Assembly (NCBI GenBank): GCA_026392455.1
Contig: JAPLCB010000011.1
Location: 1 to 64,000 of the forward strand
DNA: 64,000 nt
Reading direction: 5' to 3'
DNA from: Propionibacteriales bacterium
GTDB lineage: Bacteria; Actinomycetota; Actinomycetes; Propionibacteriales; Nocardioidaceae
Made by a program: the position numbers and the translations under genes. Shown one piece after another: positions 34,081 through 42,581 of this stretch (position 1 is the first letter of the stretch; each line of letters begins with the position of its first letter). The notes under the pieces are model-generated. The model was not told the DNA's origin, did no database searches, and was given only the letters and a program-made list of their open reading frames with translations.

Positions 34081-34109
34081 TCGGAAACCGGGATGGCAAA
34101 CTCGCCCTC

Positions 34110-34907
34110 ATGGCTGATGAAACCCCGGTGACCTATCACGTCGACAACGGCGTCGCGACGATCACGCTCGACCGGCCCGAGGGCATGAACGGTCTGACCA
34201 TCGCGACCAAGGAGGCCCTGCTCGCCGCGGTGACCGCGGCCGCCGAGGACACCGCGGTCCGCGCCGTGGTGCTGACGGGGACCGGCCGGGCCTTCTGCGT
34301 CGGACAGGACCTGAAGGAGCACATCGCCCTGCTCGAGAACGGCGGCTCTGACGAGCTCTTCACCACCGTCGAGAAGCACTACAACCCGATCGTGACCGCG
34401 ATCGCGACCATGTCGAAGCCGGTGATCGCTGCCGTCAACGGCGTCGCTGCAGGAGCCGGTGCGAGCCTGGCGTTCGCCTGCGACCTGCGCCTGCTGGCCG
34501 AGTCGGCCGGGTTCAACCTGGCCTTCCCCGGCGTCGCGCTCTCCTGCGACACCGGCGCCTCCTGGACGCTGCCCCGGCTCGTCGGGCAGGCCAAGGCCCT
34601 GGAGCTTTTCTACTTCCCCAGCACCATCGGCTCGGCAGACGCCCTGGCTCTCGGCCTGGCTACCCGGGTCGTCCCGGACGCCGACCTGGCCGCGGAAGCA
34701 GCAGCGCTCGCGGCGAAGCTCGCGGCCGGGCCGACCCTGTCGTACGCGTCGATCCGGCAGTCGGTGAACTACTCGGCCAGCCACTCCTTCGAGGAGTCCC
34801 TGGCGTACGAAGGCTCCAAGATGACCCTGACCGGGGCCAGCGACGACCACCGTCGCGCCGTCACGGCGTTCGTGACCAAGACCAAGGCCACCTTCACCGG
34901 GAGCTGA
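34110..34907 (+). CDS. enoyl-CoA hydratase/isomerase family protein
   Basis: 265 residues of crotonase fold. TLDRPEGMNGLT, VVLTGTGRAFCVGQDLKEHI and the oxyanion-hole region AAVNGVAAGAGASLAFACDL are visible. The usual Glu pair is partly altered (LAFPGVALSCDTGASWTLPR), which resembles PaaG/PaaB-type members rather than the classical hydratase. It probably acts in fatty acid or phenylacetate oxidation. Its last 14 bases overlap the 3' end of the convergent peptidase gene. Confidence 0.88.
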   Translation: MADETPVTYHVDNGVATITLDRPEGMNGLTIATKEALLAAVTAAAEDTAVRAVVLTGTGRAFCVGQDLKEHIALLENGGSDELFTTVEKHYNPIVTAIATMSKPVIAAVNGVAAGAGASLAFACDLRLLAESAGFNLAFPGVALSCDTGASWTLPRLVGQAKALELFYFPSTIGSADALALGLATRVVPDADLAAEAAALAAKLAAGPTLSYASIRQSVNYSASHSFEESLAYEGSKMTLTGASDDHRRAVTAFVTKTKATFTGS

Positions 34908-35661
34908 ACACCGCGCCCAGCAACCCGGTCGGACCGGTCACCTGGGACTGGTAGGTCGTCACCCGGGCGCCGTACTCGACGGTCAGCGCAGCACCAGCGT
35001 GGTGCCGGTTGAACCACTGGGTCATGGTGCCGTGGCAGCCGCTGGTGCAGTTGAAGACCTTCCGCGGCAGCCGGAGCCCCTGGGCCAGGCGCAGCGCCAG
35101 GGGTCGCGCCTTCCCGTAGGACGTGTCCACGCCGTACAGCGGCTGGTGCAGGCTGACCACGAAGTCAGGATCGACGGCGTTCAGGAATCGCATCAGCGCC
35201 CGGGTCTCGGGTTCGGAGGCCGCCGCACGTCCGGAGTAGTACTTCCCCGTCTGCCGCTTCCAGTCGGTCGGGAAGTTGCGGTTCAGGTCGACCCCGCGGG
35301 CGTTCTTGCGGGTACCGCGGGCGAAGCCGTCGCGGTTCAGGTACGGGATGATCCAGATGTCCGCCCCGGAGATCGACGGACCGCGCATCAGGTCCAGCAA
35401 GATCCTGGCCTTGCCGGCCTCGTCCCCGTGCATCGTCGACAGCAGGACGACCTTGCGGGTCGCCGCCGGGTCACCGACCCGGTACGCACGCAGGGCCCGC
35501 CCTTTCACCGAGGTGCCGAAGACCCGGACCTGCGAGACCGTCGGGGCCGGAGGCTCGGGCACCGGATCGGCCGCCCGCGCCGGAGCCACCACGGCGGCAG
35601 CGGCCAGGAGAGTCCCGACCAGCGCCAGCGATCCGAGCAGGGTTCCCGAGGTCTTGCGCAT
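34894..35661 (-). CDS. secreted M14 family zinc carboxypeptidase
   Basis: 255 residues from MRKTSGTLLG (35661), with GAAGGG about 8 nt upstream. Signal peptide about 1-30. Zinc ligands His78 and Glu81 (TMHGDEAG), substrate residues in VDLNRNFP (127-130), third ligand His172 (SLHQPL) and catalytic Glu229 (TVEYG) are all present. It probably trims peptides or peptidoglycan stems outside the cell. Length is short but complete for the domain. It follows the DivIVA-like gene. Confidence 0.87.
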   Translation of the reverse strand: MRKTSGTLLGSLALVGTLLAAAAVVAPARAADPVPEPPAPTVSQVRVFGTSVKGRALRAYRVGDPAATRKVVLLSTMHGDEAGKARILLDLMRGPSISGADIWIIPYLNRDGFARGTRKNARGVDLNRNFPTDWKRQTGKYYSGRAAASEPETRALMRFLNAVDPDFVVSLHQPLYGVDTSYGKARPLALRLAQGLRLPRKVFNCTSGCHGTMTQWFNRHHAGAALTVEYGARVTTYQSQVTGPTGLLGAVFSSR

Positions 35662-35677
35662 CTGCGACCCTTCTCGA

Positions 35678-35920
35678 TCAGTCCGGGAGCTGGGCCGACA
35701 ACCGCTCCAGCAGGGCGTCGACCTCGCTGGCTCGGTACCCACGGAACGCGGTGGTGAAACGGATCCCGTGCAGGTCGCCCGCGGTCAGCGGCCCGCTGGC
35801 CGGTACGACGACGTCCGGCCGGTCGTCGTAGACCGGGGCGAGCGGGTCCCCACCTCCGGAGGCGACCACGGCGATCCCGCCGATCACCAGCACGATCAGC
35901 ACCGCGAAGACCCACATCAT
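35678..35920 (-). CDS. small membrane protein with DivIVA-like motif
   Basis: 80 residues: an N-terminal membrane helix (MWVFAVLIVLVIGGIAVVA) and a C-terminal DivIVA-type segment (IRFTTAFRGYRASEVDALLERL) close to the GYxxxEVDxFL pattern. Such proteins may follow membrane curvature or the cell-division machinery. The start overlaps the LOG gene stop by 4 nt (ATGA). Confidence 0.8.
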   Translation of the reverse strand: MMWVFAVLIVLVIGGIAVVASGGGDPLAPVYDDRPDVVVPASGPLTAGDLHGIRFTTAFRGYRASEVDALLERLSAQLPD

Positions 35921-36660
35921 CGGGCGGTCCCCATTAGCGCGACCGCTTCGTCGACGTCGTCGGTCAGCTTCAGGGCGTCCAGGTCGGCCTCGGAGATCTT
36001 GCCGTCGACCAGCACGGTCCCACGGAGCCAGTCGATCAGACCGCTCCAGTAGTCGACCCCGACCAGCACCACCGGGAACGACGTCACCTTGTGCGTCTGC
36101 GCCAGGGTCAGCGCCTCGAACAGCTCGTCGAAGGTACCCATCCCCCCGGGCAGCACCACGAAGCCCTGGGAGTACTTCACGAACATGGTCTTGCGGGCGA
36201 AGAAGTACCGGAAGTTCACACCGACGTTCACGAACTCGTTGACGCCGTCCTCGAAGGGCAGCTCGATGCCGAGCCCGACACTGACTCCGCCGGCCTGGGC
36301 AGCCCCCTTGTTCGCCGCCTCCATCGCACCCGGGCCACCCCCGGTGATCACCGCGTAGCCCGCCTCGACGAGCTTGGCGCCGATCTGGACGCCCTTGTCG
36401 TAGAACGGGTCGTCGGTGCGGGTGCGCGCGGACCCGAAGACACCGATCGCGGGCCCGAGCTCGGCCAGCGCCCCGAAGCCCTCGACGAACTCGGCCTGGA
36501 TCCGCAGCACCCGCCAGGGGTCGGTGTGCACCCAGTTGCTGTCACCGCGGGTGTCGAGCAGGCGTTGGTCGGTGGTCGAGAGATCGACCTGGTCGTCGCG
36601 CAGGAAGGTCGGGCCCTTGCGCTTCACCTTGCGCGGCTTGGGGTTTCCGGTGCTGCTCAT
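35917..36660 (-). CDS. LOG family protein (TIGR00730 type)
   Basis: 247 residues. Rossmann-like nucleotide-binding fold with GVFGSARTRTDDPFY, ITGGGPGAMEAANKGA and the LOG motif PGGMGTFDELFEALT. LOG proteins hydrolyse nucleotide monophosphates to release the base (cytokinin riboside in plants). The bacterial role is not settled. It starts at 36660 and overlaps the dapE stop by 1 nt, so it is in one unit with dapE. Confidence 0.9.
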   Translation of the reverse strand: MSSTGNPKPRKVKRKGPTFLRDDQVDLSTTDQRLLDTRGDSNWVHTDPWRVLRIQAEFVEGFGALAELGPAIGVFGSARTRTDDPFYDKGVQIGAKLVEAGYAVITGGGPGAMEAANKGAAQAGGVSVGLGIELPFEDGVNEFVNVGVNFRYFFARKTMFVKYSQGFVVLPGGMGTFDELFEALTLAQTHKVTSFPVVLVGVDYWSGLIDWLRGTVLVDGKISEADLDALKLTDDVDEAVALMGTAR

Positions 36661-37718
36661 CAGGCTCCCAACCAGGAACGCAGGGTTCGTTCGCACTGAC
36701 GGATCTGCTCGAGCGGCACGTTTTCCTCCTGCTTGTGGGCCAGCACCGGGTCCCCGGGGCCGTAATTGACCGCCCCGATGCCGAGCGCGGTGAAACGGGC
36801 GACGTCGGTCCACCCGAACTTGGGACTGACCGTGCCACCCACGGTCGTCACGAAGGCCTGGGCCGCCGGTCGGTCCAGACCGGGCAGGGCCCCGGGGGCG
36901 GAGTCGGTGACCACCACGTCGTAGCCGGCGAAGAAGTCCCGGACGAAGTCCAGGGCCGCGGCCTCGCTGCGGTCGGGGGCGAACCGGTAGTTCACCGTGA
37001 CCACGCAGGCGTCCGGGATCACGTTGGTCGCGACTCCCCCGGAGATCAGCACGGCGTTCAGGCCCTCGTGGTACTCGAGCCCGTCGATCACCGGCTTGCG
37101 GGGCTGGTAGGAGTTGAGCCGGGCGAGGACCTCGGCCGCGCCGTGGATCGCGTTCACCCCGCGCCACGACCGCGCCGAGTGCGCGCGCTCTCCCCGGGTG
37201 GACACCTCCACCCGCAGGGTTCCCTGGCAGCCGGCCTCGATCCCGGCGTTCGAGGGCTCCATCAGGATCGCGAAGTCGCACGCCAGCAGGTCGGGGCGGG
37301 CCTCGGCGATCAGTCGCAGCCCGTTGAACTCCGAGGCGATCTCCTCGCCCTCGTAGAAGACGTAGGTGACGTTGCGGTTCGGGGCGACGACCTCGGCGGC
37401 CAGCTTCAGCGCGACCGCGACACCGCCCTTCATGTCGCAGGTCCCCAGCCCGTGCAGCAGGGTGCCGTCGTTGCGGGCCGGCAGGTTGTCGTTCAGCGGC
37501 ACCGTGTCGAGGTGACCAGCGATCACGACCCGCTCGGGGTGGCCCAGCTCGGTCCGGGCGACCAGGGAGTTCCCGATCCGGGTGACGGACAGGTGGCCGC
37601 AGCCGGCGAGCGCCTCGGCGACCTGATCGGCGATCGGCTGCTCGTTGCGGCTGACCGACTCGATGTTGACCAGTGCCTCGGTGAGGGCGACGACGTCCGC
37701 GCTGAGGTCCAGGGCCAT
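36660..37718 (-). CDS. dapE: succinyl-diaminopimelate desuccinylase
   Basis: 352 residues of M20 metallopeptidase fold. Motifs: [39 protein letters not shown], and [18 protein letters not shown]. It removes succinate from N-succinyl-LL-diaminopimelate in lysine and peptidoglycan synthesis. It is divergent from dapD, 43 nt apart, so the two steps of the succinylase branch share a promoter region. Confidence 0.95.
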   Translation of the reverse strand: MALDLSADVVALTEALVNIESVSRNEQPIADQVAEALAGCGHLSVTRIGNSLVARTELGHPERVVIAGHLDTVPLNDNLPARNDGTLLHGLGTCDMKGGVAVALKLAAEVVAPNRNVTYVFYEGEEIASEFNGLRLIAEARPDLLACDFAILMEPSNAGIEAGCQGTLRVEVSTRGERAHSARSWRGVNAIHGAAEVLARLNSYQPRKPVIDGLEYHEGLNAVLISGGVATNVIPDACVVTVNYRFAPDRSEAAALDFVRDFFAGYDVVVTDSAPGALPGLDRPAAQAFVTTVGGTVSPKFGWTDVARFTALGIGAVNYGPGDPVLAHKQEENVPLEQIRQCERTLRSWLGA

Positions 37719-37761
37719 GCACCCATCTTGTCAGTACCTGCACCCCGGTAACCTGAGAACC

Positions 37762-38715
37762 ATGTCTGCCGCAGTTCCGACTCCCGCCACCCGCGCCTGG
37801 GGCTTCGGCCTCGCGACCGTCGACTCCGAGGGCGCCACGCTCGACACCTGGTACCCCGAGCCCGCTCTCGGCGACGCCCCCGACGACGCCGTCGCACCGG
37901 CGTACCTGACCGCGCTGGTCACCAAGGACGACGTTCGCCGGGTGACCACCGAGGTCGTCCTCCGCTCGATCGAGCTGGCCGGGGCTCCCGCGGACGCCAG
38001 TGACGTCTACCTCCGGCTGCACCTGCTCAGCCACCGGCTGGTGGCACCGCACGGGCTGAGCCTGGACGGCCAATTCGGCCTGCTCGCGAACGTCGTCTGG
38101 ACGAGCCGGGGCCCGTGCGCGGTGACCGGGTTCGAGGCGGTCCGCGCCGGCCTGAAGGCGACCGGACCGGTGGAGGTTTTCGGGATCGACAAGTTCCCCC
38201 GGATGACCGACTACGTGGTCCCGAGCGGCGTCCGGATCGCCGATGCCGACCGGGTCCGGCTCGGCGCGCACCTGGCCGAGGGCACCACGGTGATGCACGA
38301 GGGCTTCGTGAACTTCAACGCCGGAACCACCGGGACCTCCATGGTCGAGGGACGGATCTCGGCCGGGGTCGTCGTCGGTGACGGCTCCGACGTCGGTGGC
38401 GGCGCCTCGATCATGGGCACCCTGTCAGGCGGCGGCAACCAGGTGATCTCGATCGGGCGTCGCTGCCTGCTCGGTGCGAACTCCGGCATCGGCATCTCGT
38501 TGGGCGACGACTGCGTCGTCGAGGCCGGGCTCTACGTCACCGCCGGCACCAAGGTCAGCCTGACCGACGCGGCCGGCCCGAGCACCGTGAAGGCCGTCGA
38601 GCTCTCCGGGCGGAGCAACATCCTGTTCCGGCGGAACTCGGTCACCGGGACCATCGAAGCCGTTCCGTGGCGTGCCGAGGGCATCGCCCTCAACGCTGAT
38701 CTGCATGCGAACTAG
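37762..38715 (+). CDS. dapD: tetrahydrodipicolinate N-succinyltransferase
   Basis: 317 residues from [10 protein letters not shown]. The C-terminal left-handed beta-helix is clear in [40 protein letters not shown] and [20 protein letters not shown]. It is the actinobacterial trimeric DapD type. It adds succinate to tetrahydrodipicolinate, two steps before DapE. Its last 11 bases overlap the start of the next gene. Confidence 0.95.
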   Translation: MSAAVPTPATRAWGFGLATVDSEGATLDTWYPEPALGDAPDDAVAPAYLTALVTKDDVRRVTTEVVLRSIELAGAPADASDVYLRLHLLSHRLVAPHGLSLDGQFGLLANVVWTSRGPCAVTGFEAVRAGLKATGPVEVFGIDKFPRMTDYVVPSGVRIADADRVRLGAHLAEGTTVMHEGFVNFNAGTTGTSMVEGRISAGVVVGDGSDVGGGASIMGTLSGGGNQVISIGRRCLLGANSGIGISLGDDCVVEAGLYVTAGTKVSLTDAAGPSTVKAVELSGRSNILFRRNSVTGTIEAVPWRAEGIALNADLHAN

Positions 38716-39544
38716 ATTCGTCGTCTTCCTGGCGGTCCTGGCTGTCGTCGCCGGGGTCTCCGTCGCCATCTGGCGGGGCGCCGGCCCGTTGGCCGACCCC
38801 GAGGGTTGCTCGGCCACGGTCGCCGGTCGGACGGTGTCGCTGGATCCGGAGCAGGGCCAGATCGTCGCCCTGATCGCTGCGGTCGCCGACGACCGCGGCC
38901 TGCCGGCCCGGGCGGTGACCATCGCGATCGCCACGGCGTACCAGGAGAGCAAGATCCGCAACATCGCCCACGGTGACCGCGACTCGGTCGGCATCTTCCA
39001 GCAGCGGCCCTCCCAGGGCTGGGGCACGGTGGCGCAGATCCGCGACGAGCACTACACGATCAACAAGTTCTTCGAGGCGCTGGAGAAGGTCGACGGGTAC
39101 GAGGACCTGGAGATCACCGACGCTGCGCAGAAGGTGCAGCGCTCCGGTTTTCCGCAGGCGTACGCCGACCACGAGTCGGACGCCCGGGTCCTCGCGTCCG
39201 CCCTGACCGGCAACAGCCCCGGAGGCGCCTTCAGCTGCGTCGTCGACGCCACCGACGACCGCGGCACCGCAGCCGCCGTCGAAGAATCCGTCACCGCGGC
39301 CTTCGGCGGTCTCGACGTCACCCGGGGCACCCGTCAGGACACCGTGGTCCGGGTCAGCCCGGACGCGGTCGGGGTACGCCGGGGCTGGGCCGTGGCCCAG
39401 TACCTGGTCGCCTACGCCGGCCCGCTGAAGATCCGGTCCGTCTCGTACGACGGCCGCACCTGGCAGGTCGGTCGGGATTCCGAGGACGGCTGGACGCCGT
39501 CACCGTCGGTCGACAGCAGCCGCGTGGTGGCGTCGCTCGGCTAG
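38705..39544 (+). CDS. secreted or membrane-anchored lysozyme-like protein
   Basis: 279 residues from [10 protein letters not shown] inside the dapD 3' end. N-terminal hydrophobic helix ([19 protein letters not shown]), then a domain with [20 protein letters not shown] and [15 protein letters not shown]. This Glu-Ser plus GIFQQRPS pattern resembles transglycosylase/lysozyme folds. A cell-wall role would fit its coupling with dapD, but activity is not proven by sequence. The stop (39544) is 1 nt from a copy of the ychF 3' end. Confidence 0.75.
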   Translation: MRTRFVVFLAVLAVVAGVSVAIWRGAGPLADPEGCSATVAGRTVSLDPEQGQIVALIAAVADDRGLPARAVTIAIATAYQESKIRNIAHGDRDSVGIFQQRPSQGWGTVAQIRDEHYTINKFFEALEKVDGYEDLEITDAAQKVQRSGFPQAYADHESDARVLASALTGNSPGGAFSCVVDATDDRGTAAAVEESVTAAFGGLDVTRGTRQDTVVRVSPDAVGVRRGWAVAQYLVAYAGPLKIRSVSYDGRTWQVGRDSEDGWTPSPSVDSSRVVASLG

Positions 39545-39545
39545 C

Positions 39546-39577
39546 TCACACGTTGAAGCGGAACTCCACCACGTCGC
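39546..39577. repeat. 32-bp direct repeat, distal copy of the ychF 3' end
   Basis: Identical over 32 bp to 40192-40223, which encodes the stop and the last residues of YchF (DVVEFRFNV). The copy begins at the complement of the ychF stop codon and ends at 39577. Together the two copies bracket the toxin-antitoxin islet, like a target duplication or attachment-site pair. Confidence 0.9.
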
Positions 39578-39585
39578 GTGACGGA

Positions 39586-39960
39586 TCAACCTGAGCCATC
39601 ACGCCATGAGCGAAGACGCGCAGCGGCCGCACCGAACTCGACCTCGCCGGCCGCCATCCCCACCACCAGGTCGAAGGCGTCATCGTCAGGCGCGTCGAGG
39701 TCGACGCCGTTGAGCCCGTAGAAGACGACAACGGCCAACCAGCCGATCCGCTTGTTGCCGTCCACGAGCGGGTGGTTGCGGACGAGCGACTCCAGGAGAA
39801 CAGCGGCCTTGTCATCGAGTCCCGGGTAGGCATCATGCCCGTACAACGAGGTCGTCGGTCGGTGCGCGGCAGAGTCGAGGAGCCCGAGATCACGGATCGG
39901 CCCGACCCCTAGATCGGATACCAGCTGGAGCAGATCTTCCAGCGTCAGGTACGTCGTCAC
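39586..39960 (-). CDS. doc: Doc-type (Fic fold) toxin
   Basis: 124 residues, GTG start overlapping the antitoxin stop by 4 nt. The Fic/Doc active motif is HPLVDGNKR (His63-Arg71). N-terminal TLEDLLQLVSDLGVGPIRDL and LLDSAAHRP are typical of death-on-curing proteins. Doc phosphorylates elongation factor Tu and halts translation. It lies inside a 646-bp islet bounded by a 32-bp repeat at the 3' end of ychF. Confidence 0.9.
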   Translation of the reverse strand: MTTYLTLEDLLQLVSDLGVGPIRDLGLLDSAAHRPTTSLYGHDAYPGLDDKAAVLLESLVRNHPLVDGNKRIGWLAVVVFYGLNGVDLDAPDDDAFDLVVGMAAGEVEFGAAAARLRSWRDGSG

Positions 39961-40160
39961 CGACCGAGTCGCTCCAGCAGGTCGGCGTAGCGCTCGCGGG
40001 CCGACGAGGAGAGGGCGAGGACCCGGTCCTCATGACCGCGACGTGCCGCAGCGTCCACGATGGCGCGCACTGCAGCTTCCTGCTTGCTCACGCCGTCGGC
40101 ACGCGCCAGCGCTTCGAGGGCTCGGTCGTGCTCGTCGGACAACCGCAAGGTCATGGCCAT
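39957..40160 (-). CDS. ribbon-helix-helix antitoxin partner of Doc
   Basis: 67 residues: MAMTLRLSDEHDRALEALAR followed by a helix (KQEAAVRAIVDAAARR) and a C-terminal helix (SARERYADLLERLGR) likely to bind the toxin. The N-terminal beta strand and two helices match CopG/Arc-type DNA-binding antitoxins rather than Phd. It should repress its own promoter at the palindrome at 40168-40186. Confidence 0.85.
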   Translation of the reverse strand: MAMTLRLSDEHDRALEALARADGVSKQEAAVRAIVDAAARRGHEDRVLALSSSARERYADLLERLGR

Positions 40161-40167
40161 GACCCGA

Positions 40168-40186
40168 TGGTATCAACTTGATACCA
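40168..40186 (-). promoter_or_regulatory. palindromic operator of the toxin-antitoxin unit
   Basis: TGGTATCAA, C, TTGATACCA: a perfect 9-bp inverted repeat around one base, 7 nt upstream of the antitoxin ATG. It is AT-rich relative to its surroundings and sits between ychF and the antitoxin. It is a likely autoregulatory site. Confidence 0.8.
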
Positions 40187-40191
40187 GCGGG

Positions 40192-40223
40192 TCACACGTT
40201 GAAGCGGAACTCCACCACGTCGC
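40192..40223. repeat. 32-bp direct repeat, copy within the ychF 3' end
   Basis: Identical to 39546-39577. This copy provides the stop codon and last residues of the intact ychF gene. Confidence 0.9.
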
Positions 40224-41268
40224 CGTCCGCCATCACGTACTCCTTGCCTTCCATCCGCACCTTGCCCGCCGACTTCGCGGCAGCCATCGACTCGGCCGCG
40301 ACCAGGTCGTCGAAGGAGACGATCTCGGCCTTGATGAAACCCTTCTGGAAGTCGGTGTGGATCACGCCGGCGGCCTCGGGTGCGGTCGCGCCCTTCCTGA
40401 TGGTCCAGGCGCGCGTCTCCTTGGGGCCGGCGGTCAGGTAGGTCTGCAGTCCGAGGGTGTCGAAGCCGACCCGCGCCAGCACCTCGAGACCGGGCTCGGT
40501 GATCCCCATCTCGGCGAGCATCGCGCGAGCCTCGTCGTCGTCACCGAGCTCGACCAGCTCGGACTCGAACTTGGCGTCCAGGAAGATCGCCTCGGCCGGC
40601 GCGACCAGGGCCCGCATCTCGTTCTTGAGCGCCTCGTCACCGAGCTCGTCGGCGTCGCAGTTGAAGACGTAGATGTACGGCTTCGCGGTGAGCAGGCTCA
40701 GCTCGCGGACGAGCTCGAGGTCGAGCGCCGACGCGATGATCGGCGTACCGGCCTCGAGCAGCTCCTTGGCCTCGACGGTGGCCGCGAGGTTCGCGGCGAT
40801 CGCCTTGTTGCCCCGGGTCTCCTTCTCCAGCCGCGGGATCGCCTTCTCCACGGTCTGCAGGTCGGCCAGGATCATCTCGGTCTGGATGGTGGTGATGTCC
40901 GAGGCCGGGTTCACCTCGCCGTCGACGTGGGTGACGTCCTCGTCGCGGAAGACCCGGGTGACCTGGCAGATCGCCGAGGCCTCGCGGATGTGGGAGAGGA
41001 ATTTGTTCCCCAGGCCCTCACCCTGGGAGGCACCGGCCACGATGCCGGCGATGTCGACGAACTCGACGCTCGCGGGCAGGACCTTCGCCGAACCGAAGAT
41101 CTCGGCGAGCTTGTCGAGCCGCTCGTCCGGCACGGCGACGACGCCGACGTTCGGCTCGATCGTGGCGAACGGGTAGTTCGCCGCGAGCACGTTGTTCTTG
41201 GTCAGCGCGTTGAAGAGGGTGGACTTGCCTGCATTGGGGAGTCCGACGATGCCGATAGTGAGAGCCAC
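40192..41268 (-). CDS. ychF: YchF redox-regulated P-loop ATPase
   Basis: 358 residues, GTG start (MALTIGIVGLPNAGKST). Walker A is GLPNAGKST and the switch region VEFVDIAGIVAGASQGEGLG, followed by the coiled-coil and the C-terminal TGS domain (VGFDTLGLQTYLTAGPKETR; HTDFQKGFIKAEIVSFDDL; MEGKEYVMADGDVVEFRFNV). YchF (OLA1) binds ATP and associates with ribosomes. Its 3' end was the target of the toxin-antitoxin islet insertion. Confidence 0.97.
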   Translation of the reverse strand: MALTIGIVGLPNAGKSTLFNALTKNNVLAANYPFATIEPNVGVVAVPDERLDKLAEIFGSAKVLPASVEFVDIAGIVAGASQGEGLGNKFLSHIREASAICQVTRVFRDEDVTHVDGEVNPASDITTIQTEMILADLQTVEKAIPRLEKETRGNKAIAANLAATVEAKELLEAGTPIIASALDLELVRELSLLTAKPYIYVFNCDADELGDEALKNEMRALVAPAEAIFLDAKFESELVELGDDDEARAMLAEMGITEPGLEVLARVGFDTLGLQTYLTAGPKETRAWTIRKGATAPEAAGVIHTDFQKGFIKAEIVSFDDLVAAESMAAAKSAGKVRMEGKEYVMADGDVVEFRFNV

Positions 41269-41279
41269 GAGCGGTGATT

Positions 41280-41714
41280 CTAGGTGCGCGGAGGGGTGGC
41301 AGCCGAATCGCCGCTGAGCAGCTCGCCCCGGTGCCGCCAGGACCAGGTCAGGACTGTCACCCCGAAGATCAGCGTGAGCGTCACGATCACGGCCTCGAAC
41401 GCACCCCCACCGCCCTGGGTGAAGATCCCGTTCTCCAGGTCGTAGAGGAAGTCCATCGCGAACAGGTACAGCGCCGCGCTCCCCGAGCAGAGCAGCCAGA
41501 GCAGGGCGCTCGGCCGACCGGCGCGCAGGGTGATCAGTGCCAGCAGGCAGGAGACCCCGAGCCAGGTGTCGGCCAGCGGGAAGGCGTTCTCGAACTCGTA
41601 GTACGCCTCGTTCTTCTCGCTCGCGATCCAGTCGCGGTGGGAGAACCACAGCGCCCAGTAGGTGATGTCCAGGGCGATGGCGACCACGAGCATGCCGGAG
41701 ATGAGTCGACGCAT
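41280..41714 (-). CDS. four-helix membrane protein, function unknown
   Basis: 144 residues with about four membrane helices (GMLVVAIALDITYWALWFS, LGVSCLLALITL, ALLWLLCSGSAALYLFAMDF, AVIVTLTLIFGVTVLTWSW). No family recognised. It ends 11 nt before the ychF start and so may be in the same unit, on the minus strand. It lies 7 nt downstream of the DUF2236 gene. Confidence 0.75.
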   Translation of the reverse strand: MRRLISGMLVVAIALDITYWALWFSHRDWIASEKNEAYYEFENAFPLADTWLGVSCLLALITLRAGRPSALLWLLCSGSAALYLFAMDFLYDLENGIFTQGGGGAFEAVIVTLTLIFGVTVLTWSWRHRGELLSGDSAATPPRT

Positions 41715-41721
41715 GCGCCGA

Positions 41722-42534
41722 TCACATCACGCGGCGGTGCTCGCGCAGCCGTCTCCGCATCCCGCGCAGCACCAGCCGCGAGTGCAGCGTCCGCAGCGGC
41801 TTGGGGACCCGGGGGTAGACCGCCCGGAACAGCGTCCAGAACCCGTCGTAGAGGCGCTGGTCGGTACGCGACCACGTCAGTGCCAGGATCTCGCGGACGT
41901 GCGGCTCCAGGTTGCCGCGGGTCAGCAGGTTCTGCAGCGCGATCGCCGGTCGCAGCACCAGCGGAGCACCCTTGGTGCTGAGCAGCTTGGCGGCGTACGC
42001 CTGGACGACGGGGTCAGGGCTGAGCTCGCCCTGCATCTGCTCCCAGTACGTCGTGAACGCGCTCCGGGTCGCCGGCCAGGCCTCCTGCGGCACCTGCAGC
42101 GCAGTACCGAAGATCCAGCACTCCCGGCAGGAACGCTCCCGGGCCGCCTCGCTCAGCGGGCCGAAGGTCTTCTCGTAGATGAACTCGCCGTTCTGGGCCA
42201 GGGTCGCCGCGACCCAGAGCTGGAGGTGCGGGTCGAACGCGGTGTAGTCGGGCCCCTTGACCGTGCGGTGCGCCCTGTTCACCATCCGGGCGACGGCCTT
42301 GCGCTCGTCCTCGGTCCCCAAGGTCATCACGTAGACGTAGGTCAGCGTCGTGCGCAGCCGGTCCAGCGGGCGGTCGAGGGTGTTGGAGTGCTCGGCGACG
42401 CCCTTGCCGACGCCGTAGAGGGCCAGCTGGTTCATCACCGTGGAGCCGGCACCCAGCAGCAGGGCACCTTCACCGATGTAGTCGGCCAACCCGAGCTCAG
42501 CCACCGGGCCCTGCTGTTCTGCGAGCACTGTCAT
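41722..42534 (-). CDS. DUF2236 (oxygenase MpaB-type) protein
   Basis: 270 residues. Features: GAGSTVMNQLALYGVGKGVA, TLTYVYVMTLGTEDERKAVA, NRAHRTVKGPDYTAFDPHLQLW and VAATLAQNGEFIYEKTFGPL. These match the DUF2236/ER-bound oxygenase MpaB family, helical proteins with conserved His that may bind heme. Substrate unknown. It is divergent from the TetR gene, with an inverted-repeat operator between them, so it is likely the TetR target. Confidence 0.87.
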   Translation of the reverse strand: MTVLAEQQGPVAELGLADYIGEGALLLGAGSTVMNQLALYGVGKGVAEHSNTLDRPLDRLRTTLTYVYVMTLGTEDERKAVARMVNRAHRTVKGPDYTAFDPHLQLWVAATLAQNGEFIYEKTFGPLSEAARERSCRECWIFGTALQVPQEAWPATRSAFTTYWEQMQGELSPDPVVQAYAAKLLSTKGAPLVLRPAIALQNLLTRGNLEPHVREILALTWSRTDQRLYDGFWTLFRAVYPRVPKPLRTLHSRLVLRGMRRRLREHRRVM

Positions 42535-42541
42535 GCGCGCA

Positions 42542-42568
42542 ACAGTACAACAGATTTTGTTGCATTGT
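42542..42568. promoter_or_regulatory. operator between DUF2236 and TetR genes
   Basis: ACAGTACAACA, GATTT, TGTTGCATTGT: the arms match in 9 of 11 positions as an inverted repeat. It fills most of the 47-bp gap between the two divergent starts. The AT-rich palindrome fits a TetR dimer site controlling both genes. Confidence 0.7.
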
Positions 42569-42581
42569 GTAGAGTCGATCC

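Noticed and set aside
35917-38298. 793-codon minus-strand frame that includes the LOG gene
   Set aside because: Only the last 247 codons encode LOG; the rest runs through dapE and dapD in the wrong frame.
40192-41649. 485-codon frame including ychF
   Set aside because: The extension upstream of GTG 41268 lies over the neighbouring membrane protein gene in another frame and matches nothing.
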